From the NCBI GenBank assembly GCA_905221605.1, contig CAJNDS010002211.1:167501-231500 (forward strand): a stretch of DNA of 64,000 nucleotides, in the 5' to 3' direction. The stretch comes from Symbiodinium natans (Eukaryota; Sar; Dinophyceae; Suessiales; Symbiodiniaceae). This document shows, piece by piece, positions 52,861 to 60,315 of this stretch. Position 1 is the first letter of the stretch; every line of letters starts with the position of its first letter. The notes beneath the pieces were generated by a model, which was not told where the DNA came from, ran no database searches, and saw only the letters and a program-made list of their open reading frames with translations. Made by a program: the position numbers and the translations under genes.

Positions 52861-53055
52861 ACCCTTGGATCCCTCTGCTGAGGCAGAGCTCCCTTTGGTC
52901 CCGGCTGAGCTGGACGCAGGGCCACGAGGGCTTGAACTGGGAGCTGAGGGTTCCTCAGCTTGTGCTGAGCGTCCCTCGCGTTTTTCCCACCTGCGTCCAC
53001 CCGGGTCCTTCTCGTGAGGGGGCCTCCAGGTGAAATGCAGGTAGCTCGGTGGCAC
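52816..53055 (-). CDS. Linker fragment between the KptA-like and EEP-like parts
   Basis: A short open frame rich in S, G, A and E that bridges the +1 shift between the KptA-like ORF and the EEP-like ORF. Two mini-hairpins at 52,954 and 52,873 read here in their usual phase (GRSAQAEEPS and GSSASAEGS), as they do elsewhere in the element. This indicates that this frame, not the overlapping ends of its neighbours, was the original one. With 1-bp lesions on both sides, the cargo would once have been a single protein of about 1,650 residues. Confidence 0.45.
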   Translation of the reverse strand: MPPSYLHFTWRPPHEKDPGGRRWEKREGRSAQAEEPSAPSSSPRGPASSSAGTKGSSASAEGSKGSGTTTKEAGRSASL

Positions 53056-54130
53056 ACAGGATCACACCGTTATCGGACAGGTAGAACTTGCACCCGTCTG
53101 AAATGGCCTGGTAGAGGTCCAACACGACATAGATGACATTCGAGCCGTAGCGGATGACAGTGCCAGCCCTTGGGGCCTCCTCCCCACCAGCGTAGGTGAA
53201 GTGCACAGCGCACCGCGGATCCCTCTTTTCACCTGGCCTTCCAGCGTCCGTGATTAACCCCTGCTTGAGGATGTTGTCGTGGTTCCACTTCTCGGTGGCG
53301 TGGAAAACATATCCCAGGCGACCTGCCATTCCCAGGGTGATTTCCATACCCAGCGCCTCCTCAGTTTGGACTGAGCTTACGCGAGTATGACCCTGAATTG
53401 CTCCAAGGCGTATGTTCATAGCGAAGTCTTGCACTCCTACCTCGCCTGTGGGCGAGCATGGAGCTGGACGGACGTAGGTGAAAAACCTTCCCTTGGAGTT
53501 GGTGAGCATGAAGGCGGCAAACCAAACGGCGTTTGTCTGCCTGGGAATCACTCTCCGTGTGTTACAGGATCCAATAGGGAGAGAGTTCATCTCGTCCAAA
53601 TCGTTCCTGTGCACGGCCTCGTGGCGGAACACAGCAGAGAATGCCTTGGAGGCGCTGACCGTGCTGCTATAAGGAGTGTTCTGTTCTCTCGTTACCTGCT
53701 GGGTGGTGAGAGTGAACTTGTACAGCTCCTCAACCGAGAGGCACCCCAAAAGGGTCGTCACGAAGTAGAAGTCCCAGCGCTGAGAACTGCTGAGGATCGT
53801 TCTGCCTGTCCTGTCCTCGTACAGGATGACGTGCCAGAGCAAGGCTAACTGGCCCTCTATGGTAGGCAGATCTCTGTCAGCAATCCTCAAGGTGTATGGG
53901 TAGACGTCCCTAGGCATATTCCTCGTGCCATCTGCACTTGGAAGGTACACTCTGCCCGTGCCGCTGTAGAGGCTTGACGCGGTCCCTTCTCTCGAGAGAA
54001 GCATCCGCCTTGAGCTCCAATGCACGGAGTTGATCCAGTGGCTGTAATCGGGCTCGCCCTCGGGTGTGAATTGCGGCTTGAAGCCGACACTTGGCTCCCA
54101 CGCGGCATGAGTGAGCGCTGCGGCTGCCAT
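52955..54130 (-). CDS. KptA/Tpt1-like RNA 2'-phosphotransferase domain protein (retrotransposon cargo)
   Basis: Starts at a true ATG (MAAAALTHAAWEPSVGF) about 190 bp after the RNase H stop and runs 391 residues. The first 230 residues match no family I know. The C-terminal 110 residues fit the KptA/Tpt1 ADP-ribosyltransferase fold: FHATEKWNHDNILKQGL (H-[G/A]-T then IL..GL), followed by VIYVVLDLYQAISDGCKFYL and SDNGVILCATELPAF, the family's signature end. Tpt1 enzymes remove a splice-junction 2'-phosphate from RNA with NAD. The family signature normally has Arg after FY (FYRSxNGV); here it is Leu, so activity may be lost or altered. The stop at 52,955-52,957 lies within a mini-hairpin, and the protein probably continued into the frames downstream. 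Family call from motifs is fairly strong; function in the element is unknown. Confidence 0.65.
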   Translation of the reverse strand: MAAAALTHAAWEPSVGFKPQFTPEGEPDYSHWINSVHWSSRRMLLSREGTASSLYSGTGRVYLPSADGTRNMPRDVYPYTLRIADRDLPTIEGQLALLWHVILYEDRTGRTILSSSQRWDFYFVTTLLGCLSVEELYKFTLTTQQVTREQNTPYSSTVSASKAFSAVFRHEAVHRNDLDEMNSLPIGSCNTRRVIPRQTNAVWFAAFMLTNSKGRFFTYVRPAPCSPTGEVGVQDFAMNIRLGAIQGHTRVSSVQTEEALGMEITLGMAGRLGYVFHATEKWNHDNILKQGLITDAGRPGEKRDPRCAVHFTYAGGEEAPRAGTVIRYGSNVIYVVLDLYQAISDGCKFYLSDNGVILCATELPAFHLEAPSREGPGWTQVGKTRGTLSTS

Positions 54131-54224
54131 GGTTCCGTAGCAGGGAAGAGGTAGGCAGCTAAAGCGTGGGAAGCACCGACGGGCTTCGGAGATTGCAGGC
54201 ACAAATTTTAAAAAGAGACCTAAA

Positions 54225-54260
54225 CTCTACTGCAGCGACAAACAAGGACATGTGACTGTT
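54225..54260 (-). promoter_or_regulatory. Possible trans-splice acceptor ahead of the cargo ORF
   Basis: On the minus strand a pyrimidine-rich run (TGTCCTTGTTTGTCGCTGCAG) ends in CAG at plus 54,230-54,232, about 100 nt before the ATG at 54,130. Dinoflagellate mRNAs receive a spliced leader at such sites, so the cargo could be expressed as its own mRNA. This is inference from the motif only. Confidence 0.3.
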
Positions 54261-54291
54261 TCAGTGCACATGACAGTACATGACTGCAAAA

Positions 54292-54332
54292 GGCGCCCTC
54301 ACTCCCTCGTCTCTCTCTCAGTCTTTCTTTTC
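54292..54332 (-). promoter_or_regulatory. Polypurine stretch between pol and the cargo ORFs
   Basis: The minus strand is almost purely purine here (AAAAGAAAGACTGAGAGAGA and on to GAGGGAGTGAGGG), just at the pol stop. In LTR elements such a tract primes plus-strand DNA and normally lies next to the 3' LTR. Its position suggests either an internal priming site or the place where an ancestral element ended before it gained the cargo. Confidence 0.4.
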
Positions 54333-56045
54333 ACAAGAACTGATCATGAAACACACCTTGCTGCAAAACTGAAAACCCGACAGCTCCTTCCGGAGCCAGG
54401 CGCTCAGAAAAGCTTTGTGTTCCAAAAGAGACCTAAAGGGAGGGTGAGCATCTATCTCCTTCAGCCAGCCCTTTTGAACTGACTGAACCAAATTGGTGGA
54501 TTTGGCAGACCGTTTCGTCAAGCAATCCGCCAGACAGTGTTCTGTGCGCACATGTGAGAGGTCCGCAATGGCCCCAGAGCAGGCTTCCTTTCGAAGCATC
54601 TGTATCATGTGTATGGTTTCTTGTTGCTCAGGGGCATGAGTGGTTGAAGCAGTTGTAACCAAATTGTTTGCATCAGTTCGCATATGGATCTCGGCATCTA
54701 GACCACTGATGTCCTTCCACAAACCCCTTAGCATCTGACAGGTGCCGAAACACTTCATCAAGGCATACAGCTCAGCAACTGTCGTGCTCAAGGTAGTCCT
54801 CTTGATCTTAGTGGATTCGAAGAAAATCAGGGAGCCTCTGGTGTCCCTACGATTCTTTACCCTTTGATCGGCGATAAACACTGTCATCGCTCTCTGTGAG
54901 GACTTGTCACTGTTGTTTCTGAAAGCAGCATCTGGAATGCCGAGGATGCGAGGTGTGCCTTGGACTGGCCAAATCCTAAGCTCCACCTCTTCACTCCTGA
55001 TTTGTCGACAGAGCTTGTTCAGCTCCTTACAGTGACCAACCGTAGGTGCAGCTGAGGCCGATGCGAGACGTGAGAATGAGTAACAAGCCTGAAACTGAGT
55101 CCTGGACTGCAACCAGTTGATACTACCTAGCAAAGACCTGTAGGAGGTGTGAAGTTGTTTGTCACACACATCAGTGTCCTTCAAGTGTTTGGGGATGACG
55201 ATCTCTTCGAGCTCTGAGACGCTCAACTTCTGATCAATTGAGATGTACTTCTTACTGCCCTTGTCGTCAACAACCCATCGAACCCTCTGACCAGTGAACA
55301 TAAGATCATTTTTGTCTTCATGTCCAATGGTGAAATGTTCCTTGACCCTAGCCAAGAACCACTTCAGGAAACTTGGGGTTCCAGCGATGATCAGGTCATC
55401 AACATGAAGGCTGAGGACTCCTACCGACTTCCTGTGCTTACTAGGGCTACCATGAACAGGATCAACAAAGTGTTCTAAGAGCTGATCTACAAGTTCAGGG
55501 GTAAGCTGAGGAAGCTGTTCTGTGGCCTTGTAGGCTGCCCTTTCAGGAAGGAACAGTGTCACGAGCACTTCAGCCTCCTCCTCGAGATAGCTCGGCTCGT
55601 TCTTGTTCCTAAGGTCCTGAGCCTTTTCAATCACCCACCAGGTTCCTTGGCGCAAGGTGATAGATACCCGGTAGGGATAATCCTTAATCTTATAGGTCGG
55701 TTCAGGACCTCTCAAGGCCTTCGCCCTGTGGGACACTAGGGCCTGGCCGTTCTCGAAAGGGAACCAGCCTCTCTTCTTGTGGGCAACGCCACCAAGAAAG
55801 TCAAGCAAGGTTTTATCAGTGACTGGCCTCCAGTCATACTCAACCAGGTGCTTGGTCTTAAAGGCTTGCGCAATGTCGGGGTATGCTAAATAGGACCTTT
55901 CTACCGCGGTGTCGGGAGAAGACGGCGGTTCTTCACAAGCAGATAACAACGCAGCTAGTGGAGACTCTGTGATGATGCCCGGTAAGTCTCCTATTGGCGG
56001 TTCCTCTCCTAGAGGAGAGCATCCTTCTTGGAATAGACTTACCTC
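54318..56045 (-). CDS. pol: Pol part 2: RT palm and RNase H
   Basis: Open after an in-frame stop at 56,046-56,048, it overlaps the end of pol part 1 in the next +1 frame. Its first residues (VSLFQEGCSPLGEEPP) continue sensibly from pol part 1, so a 1-bp change near 56,040-56,048 most likely split one reading frame. SLHVDDLIIAG (plus 55,395-55,403 for VDD) is the RT catalytic motif, with H for the usual Y. About 150 residues lie between the YGLNDAPRRW block and VDD, many more than in typical copia RT. RNase H follows: TTVAELYALMKCF, RTDANNLV and HCLADCLTKR fit the copia type. The stop at 54,318 lies within a polypurine stretch. Confidence 0.8.
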   Translation of the reverse strand, partial: EVSLFQEGCSPLGEEPPIGDLPGIITESPLAALLSACEEPPSSPDTAVERSYLAYPDIAQAFKTKHLVEYDWRPVTDKTLLDFLGGVAHKKRGWFPFENGQALVSHRAKALRGPEPTYKIKDYPYRVSITLRQGTWWVIEKAQDLRNKNEPSYLEEEAEVLVTLFLPERAAYKATEQLPQLTPELVDQLLEHFVDPVHGSPSKHRKSVGVLSLHVDDLIIAGTPSFLKWFLARVKEHFTIGHEDKNDLMFTGQRVRWVVDDKGSKKYISIDQKLSVSELEEIVIPKHLKDTDVCDKQLHTSYRSLLGSINWLQSRTQFQACYSFSRLASASAAPTVGHCKELNKLCRQIRSEEVELRIWPVQGTPRILGIPDAAFRNNSDKSSQRAMTVFIADQRVKNRRDTRGSLIFFESTKIKRTTLSTTVAELYALMKCFGTCQMLRGLWKDISGLDAEIHMRTDANNLVTTASTTHAPEQQETIHMIQMLRKEACSGAIADLSHVRTEHCLADCLTKRSAKSTNLVQSVQKGWLKEIDAHPPFRSLLEHKAFLSAWLRKELSGFQFCSKVCFMISSCEKKD

Positions 56046-59000
56046 TTAATTCTGCGATCTTTGCTGCCGATTTCTGCTTTTCGACTCCTTCGTATCCTAC
56101 ATAGGTGCATCGGTCTGCCCTTGTGGGCTGCAGGCCGATGGTCCGCAGGAACTTGTCGAGTCGATTCCACCATCGACGCGGCGCGTCGTTGAGGCCATAC
56201 ACCGGCCGCAAACAGAGACCGACCATCCAAGGCGGCAAACCAATGTCGGGAGGCAGCTGAACAATCACGCTGCGAGTGATCGTACCAGCCTTAATTTTAT
56301 CCTGCTTAGTAAGCCACGACGCAAACGCATCACCATCAAAAACAGCCCACTGCGGCGGACTCAAATCGTGAGGAAGGACCAGAAGAACATCTTCCTCCCC
56401 CTCGACCAAGGAAGCAAGAGACGACTCACCGTAATCTCGCGTCGCCTGGCTATCGTCTGAGTCTGAGTCCGGCACTGGCGCGTCCGTAGCCGGAGGCGCG
56501 ACGGGAGTTTGCTGAATCGGAAACTCTCCTTCCGCCACGGGAAGTCCTGGCGGTCCGCTAGGCTGTGAAGAAAACGCGGTCGGATCTGTCTCATCCTCGT
56601 CTGGAAACGGAGCGGAAACCTGCGGATCTCCCTTTTTCTCCGGCAACGGCTGACCCGGAAGAGGCACAGCGGCCTCCGGAATCTTGTTTGGGTAAACAGG
56701 GAAACGCAGTTTTGGTGCCGCACTTGCGGGAATCGGATGCGCCGGTTCCTCGGTGCGTAACTTAGGCTTGCTTGGCTCATCAGGATGTTTGCCGCGTGCA
56801 CGCGTAATCGGCACGTTACGTGGCGAAGCCGGTTGAACAACAGGAGGAGCTGGGAAATTCGGACGCTTAGGAATTGGAGCTCTAAACACTGGCCCCGGTT
56901 TTGAAGGCGGGAGAAGCGGCTGATCCGGATGTGAGTAGATTTTTGCGCCTGGCGCATCAGGCGGAGGACCTGGAGGCGGCGGCTCCATATGAACTTCCAT
57001 AGGAGTTCCGCCATCCTCGAAGTCTTCAGGCGAAGGCCCGAACCCTGGTCCCGGTCCTGGAGGACCGCCTCCAGGCGGAAAGGCCCCCTGTCCTGGAGGA
57101 TTTCCTCCGTCATCTCCATCCACATCTATCGGAATTGCAGCTCCATCTGGAGGGCCATCAGGTCCCGGCCCTGAAGGGCCACGCTGAGTCTCTTCCTCAT
57201 CCCACGACATATCACCCGGCACGGGTGTGTCATGGTAGTCCTGGTATCCCGGTACCGGTCCTGGAGGACCGCCTCCAAGAGGATTTTCAGGATCATCTCC
57301 ACTAGAGGTGCCAGGAGGCACGCCTGGTGGAGGTGCATCTGGAACTGGCTGATCGGTAAAGTCCAGGGACACGTCTGGACCTCTCCTTTTCCTGGGAGGA
57401 CCGATCTCATTCCAAAACACGATCAACGACCATCCTGACACCGCTACGTCCCTTAGACATGGGATAAGCTGCGCGAGGTTCATGAAAAACACATGTTCAT
57501 AGTCTCCTAACTTCCACATGATCACGACGGCATCAGGATGTCTCTGAATAACAGGAAGAACCTTACCAAAAGTCCCCCGGTAGACATTGCAATTCTCAAA
57601 CTCGAGATACGGAAGTGTCAAAGCCCTGATGTTTTTGAGGACTCCTCTCAGCGACTGAGCCTCCTGAGTGGTGGAGGTATTCACCTCCAGCTCTGTTCCA
57701 GGAGCAAGACCTTCAATCGCCCTGAGTCCTTGAACAAGAGAACTCGTCACGAACCTTTGAGGCAATATGAACTGCAAGGCGCTAGGGAGTTGATTCTTCT
57801 GAGCATTCAAAAAAGATTGTTCGGAGGTACTCGGAAGTGCTGAACAGACTTCACTGTTCCTATCAGCACGCAAACACAGAGAACACAAATCTCCATCGTC
57901 GAAATCCTCAAGGAGGTCTTGGAAAAGACTCTCTTGTCGATAATCACTACGATCAGTACCTTGAAGACATTCAGCCAAGAGAACAACAAATCTAGGAGAG
58001 AAAGAAGTGCTACTACTCATGAAAACTCCTCGCAGTGTTTTCAATCTCTCAAACCAATCCCTTCCTAGATTCGTCATGAGAGTTGCTCCCTGGTCTTGGC
58101 CGAAACAAATCGACGACATGCCAATTCTCCAGTGAAGTGAACGAGCAGCCTGTGATGTGAAAAATCCCTGGTCTGTCAACCCCACGACAGCAACTTCACC
58201 TTGATTCTGATCCTGCCATCTAACGACTTCTGCACAAAAATGCCAGTAAGTCTTGATGGCCTTCTTGTTTCTCACAAGTGAATCAGGTATCGTTGGGTTG
58301 ATCACCACAAGCGTGGGTGACGCATGCAACAGAGTTTTCCATGCCGAGGCGATACTCTGCTGGATCGCCTTTGGCTGCCAACTTTCCACGTGAACTGGCT
58401 CTCCGATTCTGTTCCCGTGCCGAGCCATACAGGCCGTGATTCCCGTAGGCCCTGGGGCGATTTCAAGGACATCACAAAATCTTCCCCCGTGCGTGTGATA
58501 ACAAATTTCGTGTTCAGCGCAACATTGTGGCTCGTATTCACAAAACAAACCACCAGGTTCCTCTCCCGGTGGAGAGCCTCCTGGTACCTTGTCCATGTCA
58601 AGAGGAATATGGACATCATGCCAGGGGTCATGGTCTCTACGAATCTTTGACTGATTCACTCGAAGGATGGCTTGATGCACATGAACAATGACCATCGCAC
58701 CTTCCTGTCCCATGACCTTGCCTCTAACCCATACTCCTTCTGACTTTATCTTAGACTCATCCTTCATCCAAACAAACACCTTGTCCCCCTTGACATAAGG
58801 ACCATCTGAGGGCATGACTCGGCGAGCCAGGTCGCTTCGAAGGTCCTGGGCCTGTCTTGCCTCTTGATGTGCTCGCATAGCAATGCGTTGCAACTCCTGA
58901 TTGGTCCTGTCCTCTCGAGGGGCCAAAGCTGACAATTGTTCAGGTGAACTTGTTTCGACGTCCAACAGATCAGGCGGTCTACGCCCTGTGGCTATTTCTA

Positions 59001-60315
59001 GCGGTGAATAGCCAGAGATTGTGAGTTGGCAATTCCTTGCCCAAACAACCTTCTTCACAGCATCCCTAACAGTGATGCTTTCAAGGAAACCTTCTTCTCT
59101 GAGAGCCTTTGTCATTTTTGCCCATGTCTTTTTGAAAAGACGAACTGCTGTTTCTGCTCTGTTCGGCCACGGCGTTCTTGGCCCGCAGGGATAATGTGTT
59201 ATCCCATGGAAGCGGTAAAATGCCAGGAATTCATCAGCGAAAAAGGCTTGATCACCTACTACTCCTTTTGGAACACAGTTGTTCTCTTCGATCCATCTCC
59301 GAAATGCGGCAAGGGTTTCGGTAACCTCGAGTCCAACGAGGGCCGTAGCCCAAAGCAGGTTAGACGCGCCGTCGAGAATCAAAAGAGTGATATAACTCTT
59401 TTCTCCGTAATTGATTTCAGCATGATCGACAAAAATAAGATCTCCGAACGACGCGGCACGAAGGCCTGCGATTCTGGCTCGCGGCGGTGCCGGAACTGTT
59501 GTTCCGCAAACCCTGCATGACTTGACGATGCGGTCGTACTTTTCGTAAATCTCTTCAGGAAGGCCTAACATGGACGTACGCCTACGAAACTGCGCGGAAC
59601 TCATGTGGTAGTGCTTCACATGCAACTTGTACAGCTCCACATCACTTCGTAGCTTTTCAATCATGCGTCGAAAGGCCGGAGAAGAGCGGGCAACTTCTTG
59701 CCCGGGAAGAGGTAGCGCTATACGCCTAGGTTCTGGATCGAAGCGCTCCTCAGGCGCATTGTCTTCTTTAGACTCTGGAGACGGCTCTGGCTGCTCCACT
59801 GGAGCTTCAGAAGGAGAGTACTGATCATCCCATTTAGTTGTCTCGACACCCTTACCCTTCAGCTCTGGAAATGGGTCTTCGTCCTCATCTCCAAAGAGCT
59901 CTCCTGGAGAGAAAGGTAAAGGTGCCTCTTCTGGGGAAGAGCTGCCTTCTTTTCGCAAGGATCCCTCTCCTAAAGGAGAGCCTTCCTTTCTTGAAGGATG
60001 TGGCATTAAGCCAGAATCTGGCTTTTTACCTGTAATTTTCTTCCTAGCAGGTGCCTTGACGACTTCGTCATCAGGCTTTCCTCTGCGCCCGGGGCCTTTT
60101 CCCCGAGTACTCACCTTCACAGAGGTGCGATTCTCTATGCCACCTGGCAGAATCTTGAAAACGGTTCTACCTAACCACGGCTTAGGAAACTTGACGGGAG
60201 GCTTGTCCTTCCATTCATCATTCTGCGTTTCCTTCATGCCATCCTTGTAGTTGATGGTGGTCTCCCGAATCGTGTCGAGGTACTCGAGTGGTATGGGAGT
60301 ATTTCGATGGCGCAA
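55933..60315 (-). CDS. pol: Pol part 1: integrase, methyltransferase-like domain, proline-rich linker, start of RT
   Basis: Open from about 60,342; the first true ATG is at 60,237, but entry is probably by frameshift from Gag. An HHCC-type zinc region (HVKHYHMSS... then SCRVC) precedes the integrase core: D in DLIFVDHAEI (plus 59,425-59,427), D in VVGDQAFF (59,251-59,253) and E in PNRAETAV (59,152-59,154). Beyond integrase, around plus 58,000-58,520, LEIAPGPTGITACMARHG and LVVINPTIPDS resemble motifs I and IV of a DNA methyltransferase fold but lack the catalytic PPC. A strongly proline/glycine-rich linker spans about 56,600-57,380. RT begins late with VQLPPD and VYGLNDAPRRWWNRLDKFL (about 56,150-56,260). 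The finger region and first catalytic aspartate expected before it are missing, suggesting an internal deletion near 56,290. The last 40 residues are out-of-frame read-through. Confidence 0.75.
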   Translation of the reverse strand: MRHRNTPIPLEYLDTIRETTINYKDGMKETQNDEWKDKPPVKFPKPWLGRTVFKILPGGIENRTSVKVSTRGKGPGRRGKPDDEVVKAPARKKITGKKPDSGLMPHPSRKEGSPLGEGSLRKEGSSSPEEAPLPFSPGELFGDEDEDPFPELKGKGVETTKWDDQYSPSEAPVEQPEPSPESKEDNAPEERFDPEPRRIALPLPGQEVARSSPAFRRMIEKLRSDVELYKLHVKHYHMSSAQFRRRTSMLGLPEEIYEKYDRIVKSCRVCGTTVPAPPRARIAGLRAASFGDLIFVDHAEINYGEKSYITLLILDGASNLLWATALVGLEVTETLAAFRRWIEENNCVPKGVVGDQAFFADEFLAFYRFHGITHYPCGPRTPWPNRAETAVRLFKKTWAKMTKALREEGFLESITVRDAVKKVVWARNCQLTISGYSPLEIATGRRPPDLLDVETSSPEQLSALAPREDRTNQELQRIAMRAHQEARQAQDLRSDLARRVMPSDGPYVKGDKVFVWMKDESKIKSEGVWVRGKVMGQEGAMVIVHVHQAILRVNQSKIRRDHDPWHDVHIPLDMDKVPGGSPPGEEPGGLFCEYEPQCCAEHEICYHTHGGRFCDVLEIAPGPTGITACMARHGNRIGEPVHVESWQPKAIQQSIASAWKTLLHASPTLVVINPTIPDSLVRNKKAIKTYWHFCAEVVRWQDQNQGEVAVVGLTDQGFFTSQAARSLHWRIGMSSICFGQDQGATLMTNLGRDWFERLKTLRGVFMSSSTSFSPRFVVLLAECLQGTDRSDYRQESLFQDLLEDFDDGDLCSLCLRADRNSEVCSALPSTSEQSFLNAQKNQLPSALQFILPQRFVTSSLVQGLRAIEGLAPGTELEVNTSTTQEAQSLRGVLKNIRALTLPYLEFENCNVYRGTFGKVLPVIQRHPDAVVIMWKLGDYEHVFFMNLAQLIPCLRDVAVSGWSLIVFWNEIGPPRKRRGPDVSLDFTDQPVPDAPPPGVPPGTSSGDDPENPLGGGPPGPVPGYQDYHDTPVPGDMSWDEEETQRGPSGPGPDGPPDGAAIPIDVDGDDGGNPPGQGAFPPGGGPPGPGPGFGPSPEDFEDGGTPMEVHMEPPPPGPPPDAPGAKIYSHPDQPLLPPSKPGPVFRAPIPKRPNFPAPPVVQPASPRNVPITRARGKHPDEPSKPKLRTEEPAHPIPASAAPKLRFPVYPNKIPEAAVPLPGQPLPEKKGDPQVSAPFPDEDETDPTAFSSQPSGPPGLPVAEGEFPIQQTPVAPPATDAPVPDSDSDDSQATRDYGESSLASLVEGEEDVLLVLPHDLSPPQWAVFDGDAFASWLTKQDKIKAGTITRSVIVQLPPDIGLPPWMVGLCLRPVYGLNDAPRRWWNRLDKFLRTIGLQPTRADRCTYVGYEGVEKQKSAAKIAELRGKSIPRRMLSSRRGTANRRLTGHHHRVSTSCVVICL

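Noticed and set aside
55933-56050. C-terminal end of pol part 1 (RRMLSSRRGTANRRL onwards) as real protein
   Set aside because: The mini-hairpin phase and the RT continuation show that the other frame is the coding one here.
57040-57290. GGTCCTGGAGGACC and GGCCCTGAAGGGCC palindromes as members of the mini-hairpin family
   Set aside because: They fall in a Gly/Pro repeat linker where GGNCCN codons make palindromes by chance. The flanks do not fit the family well.
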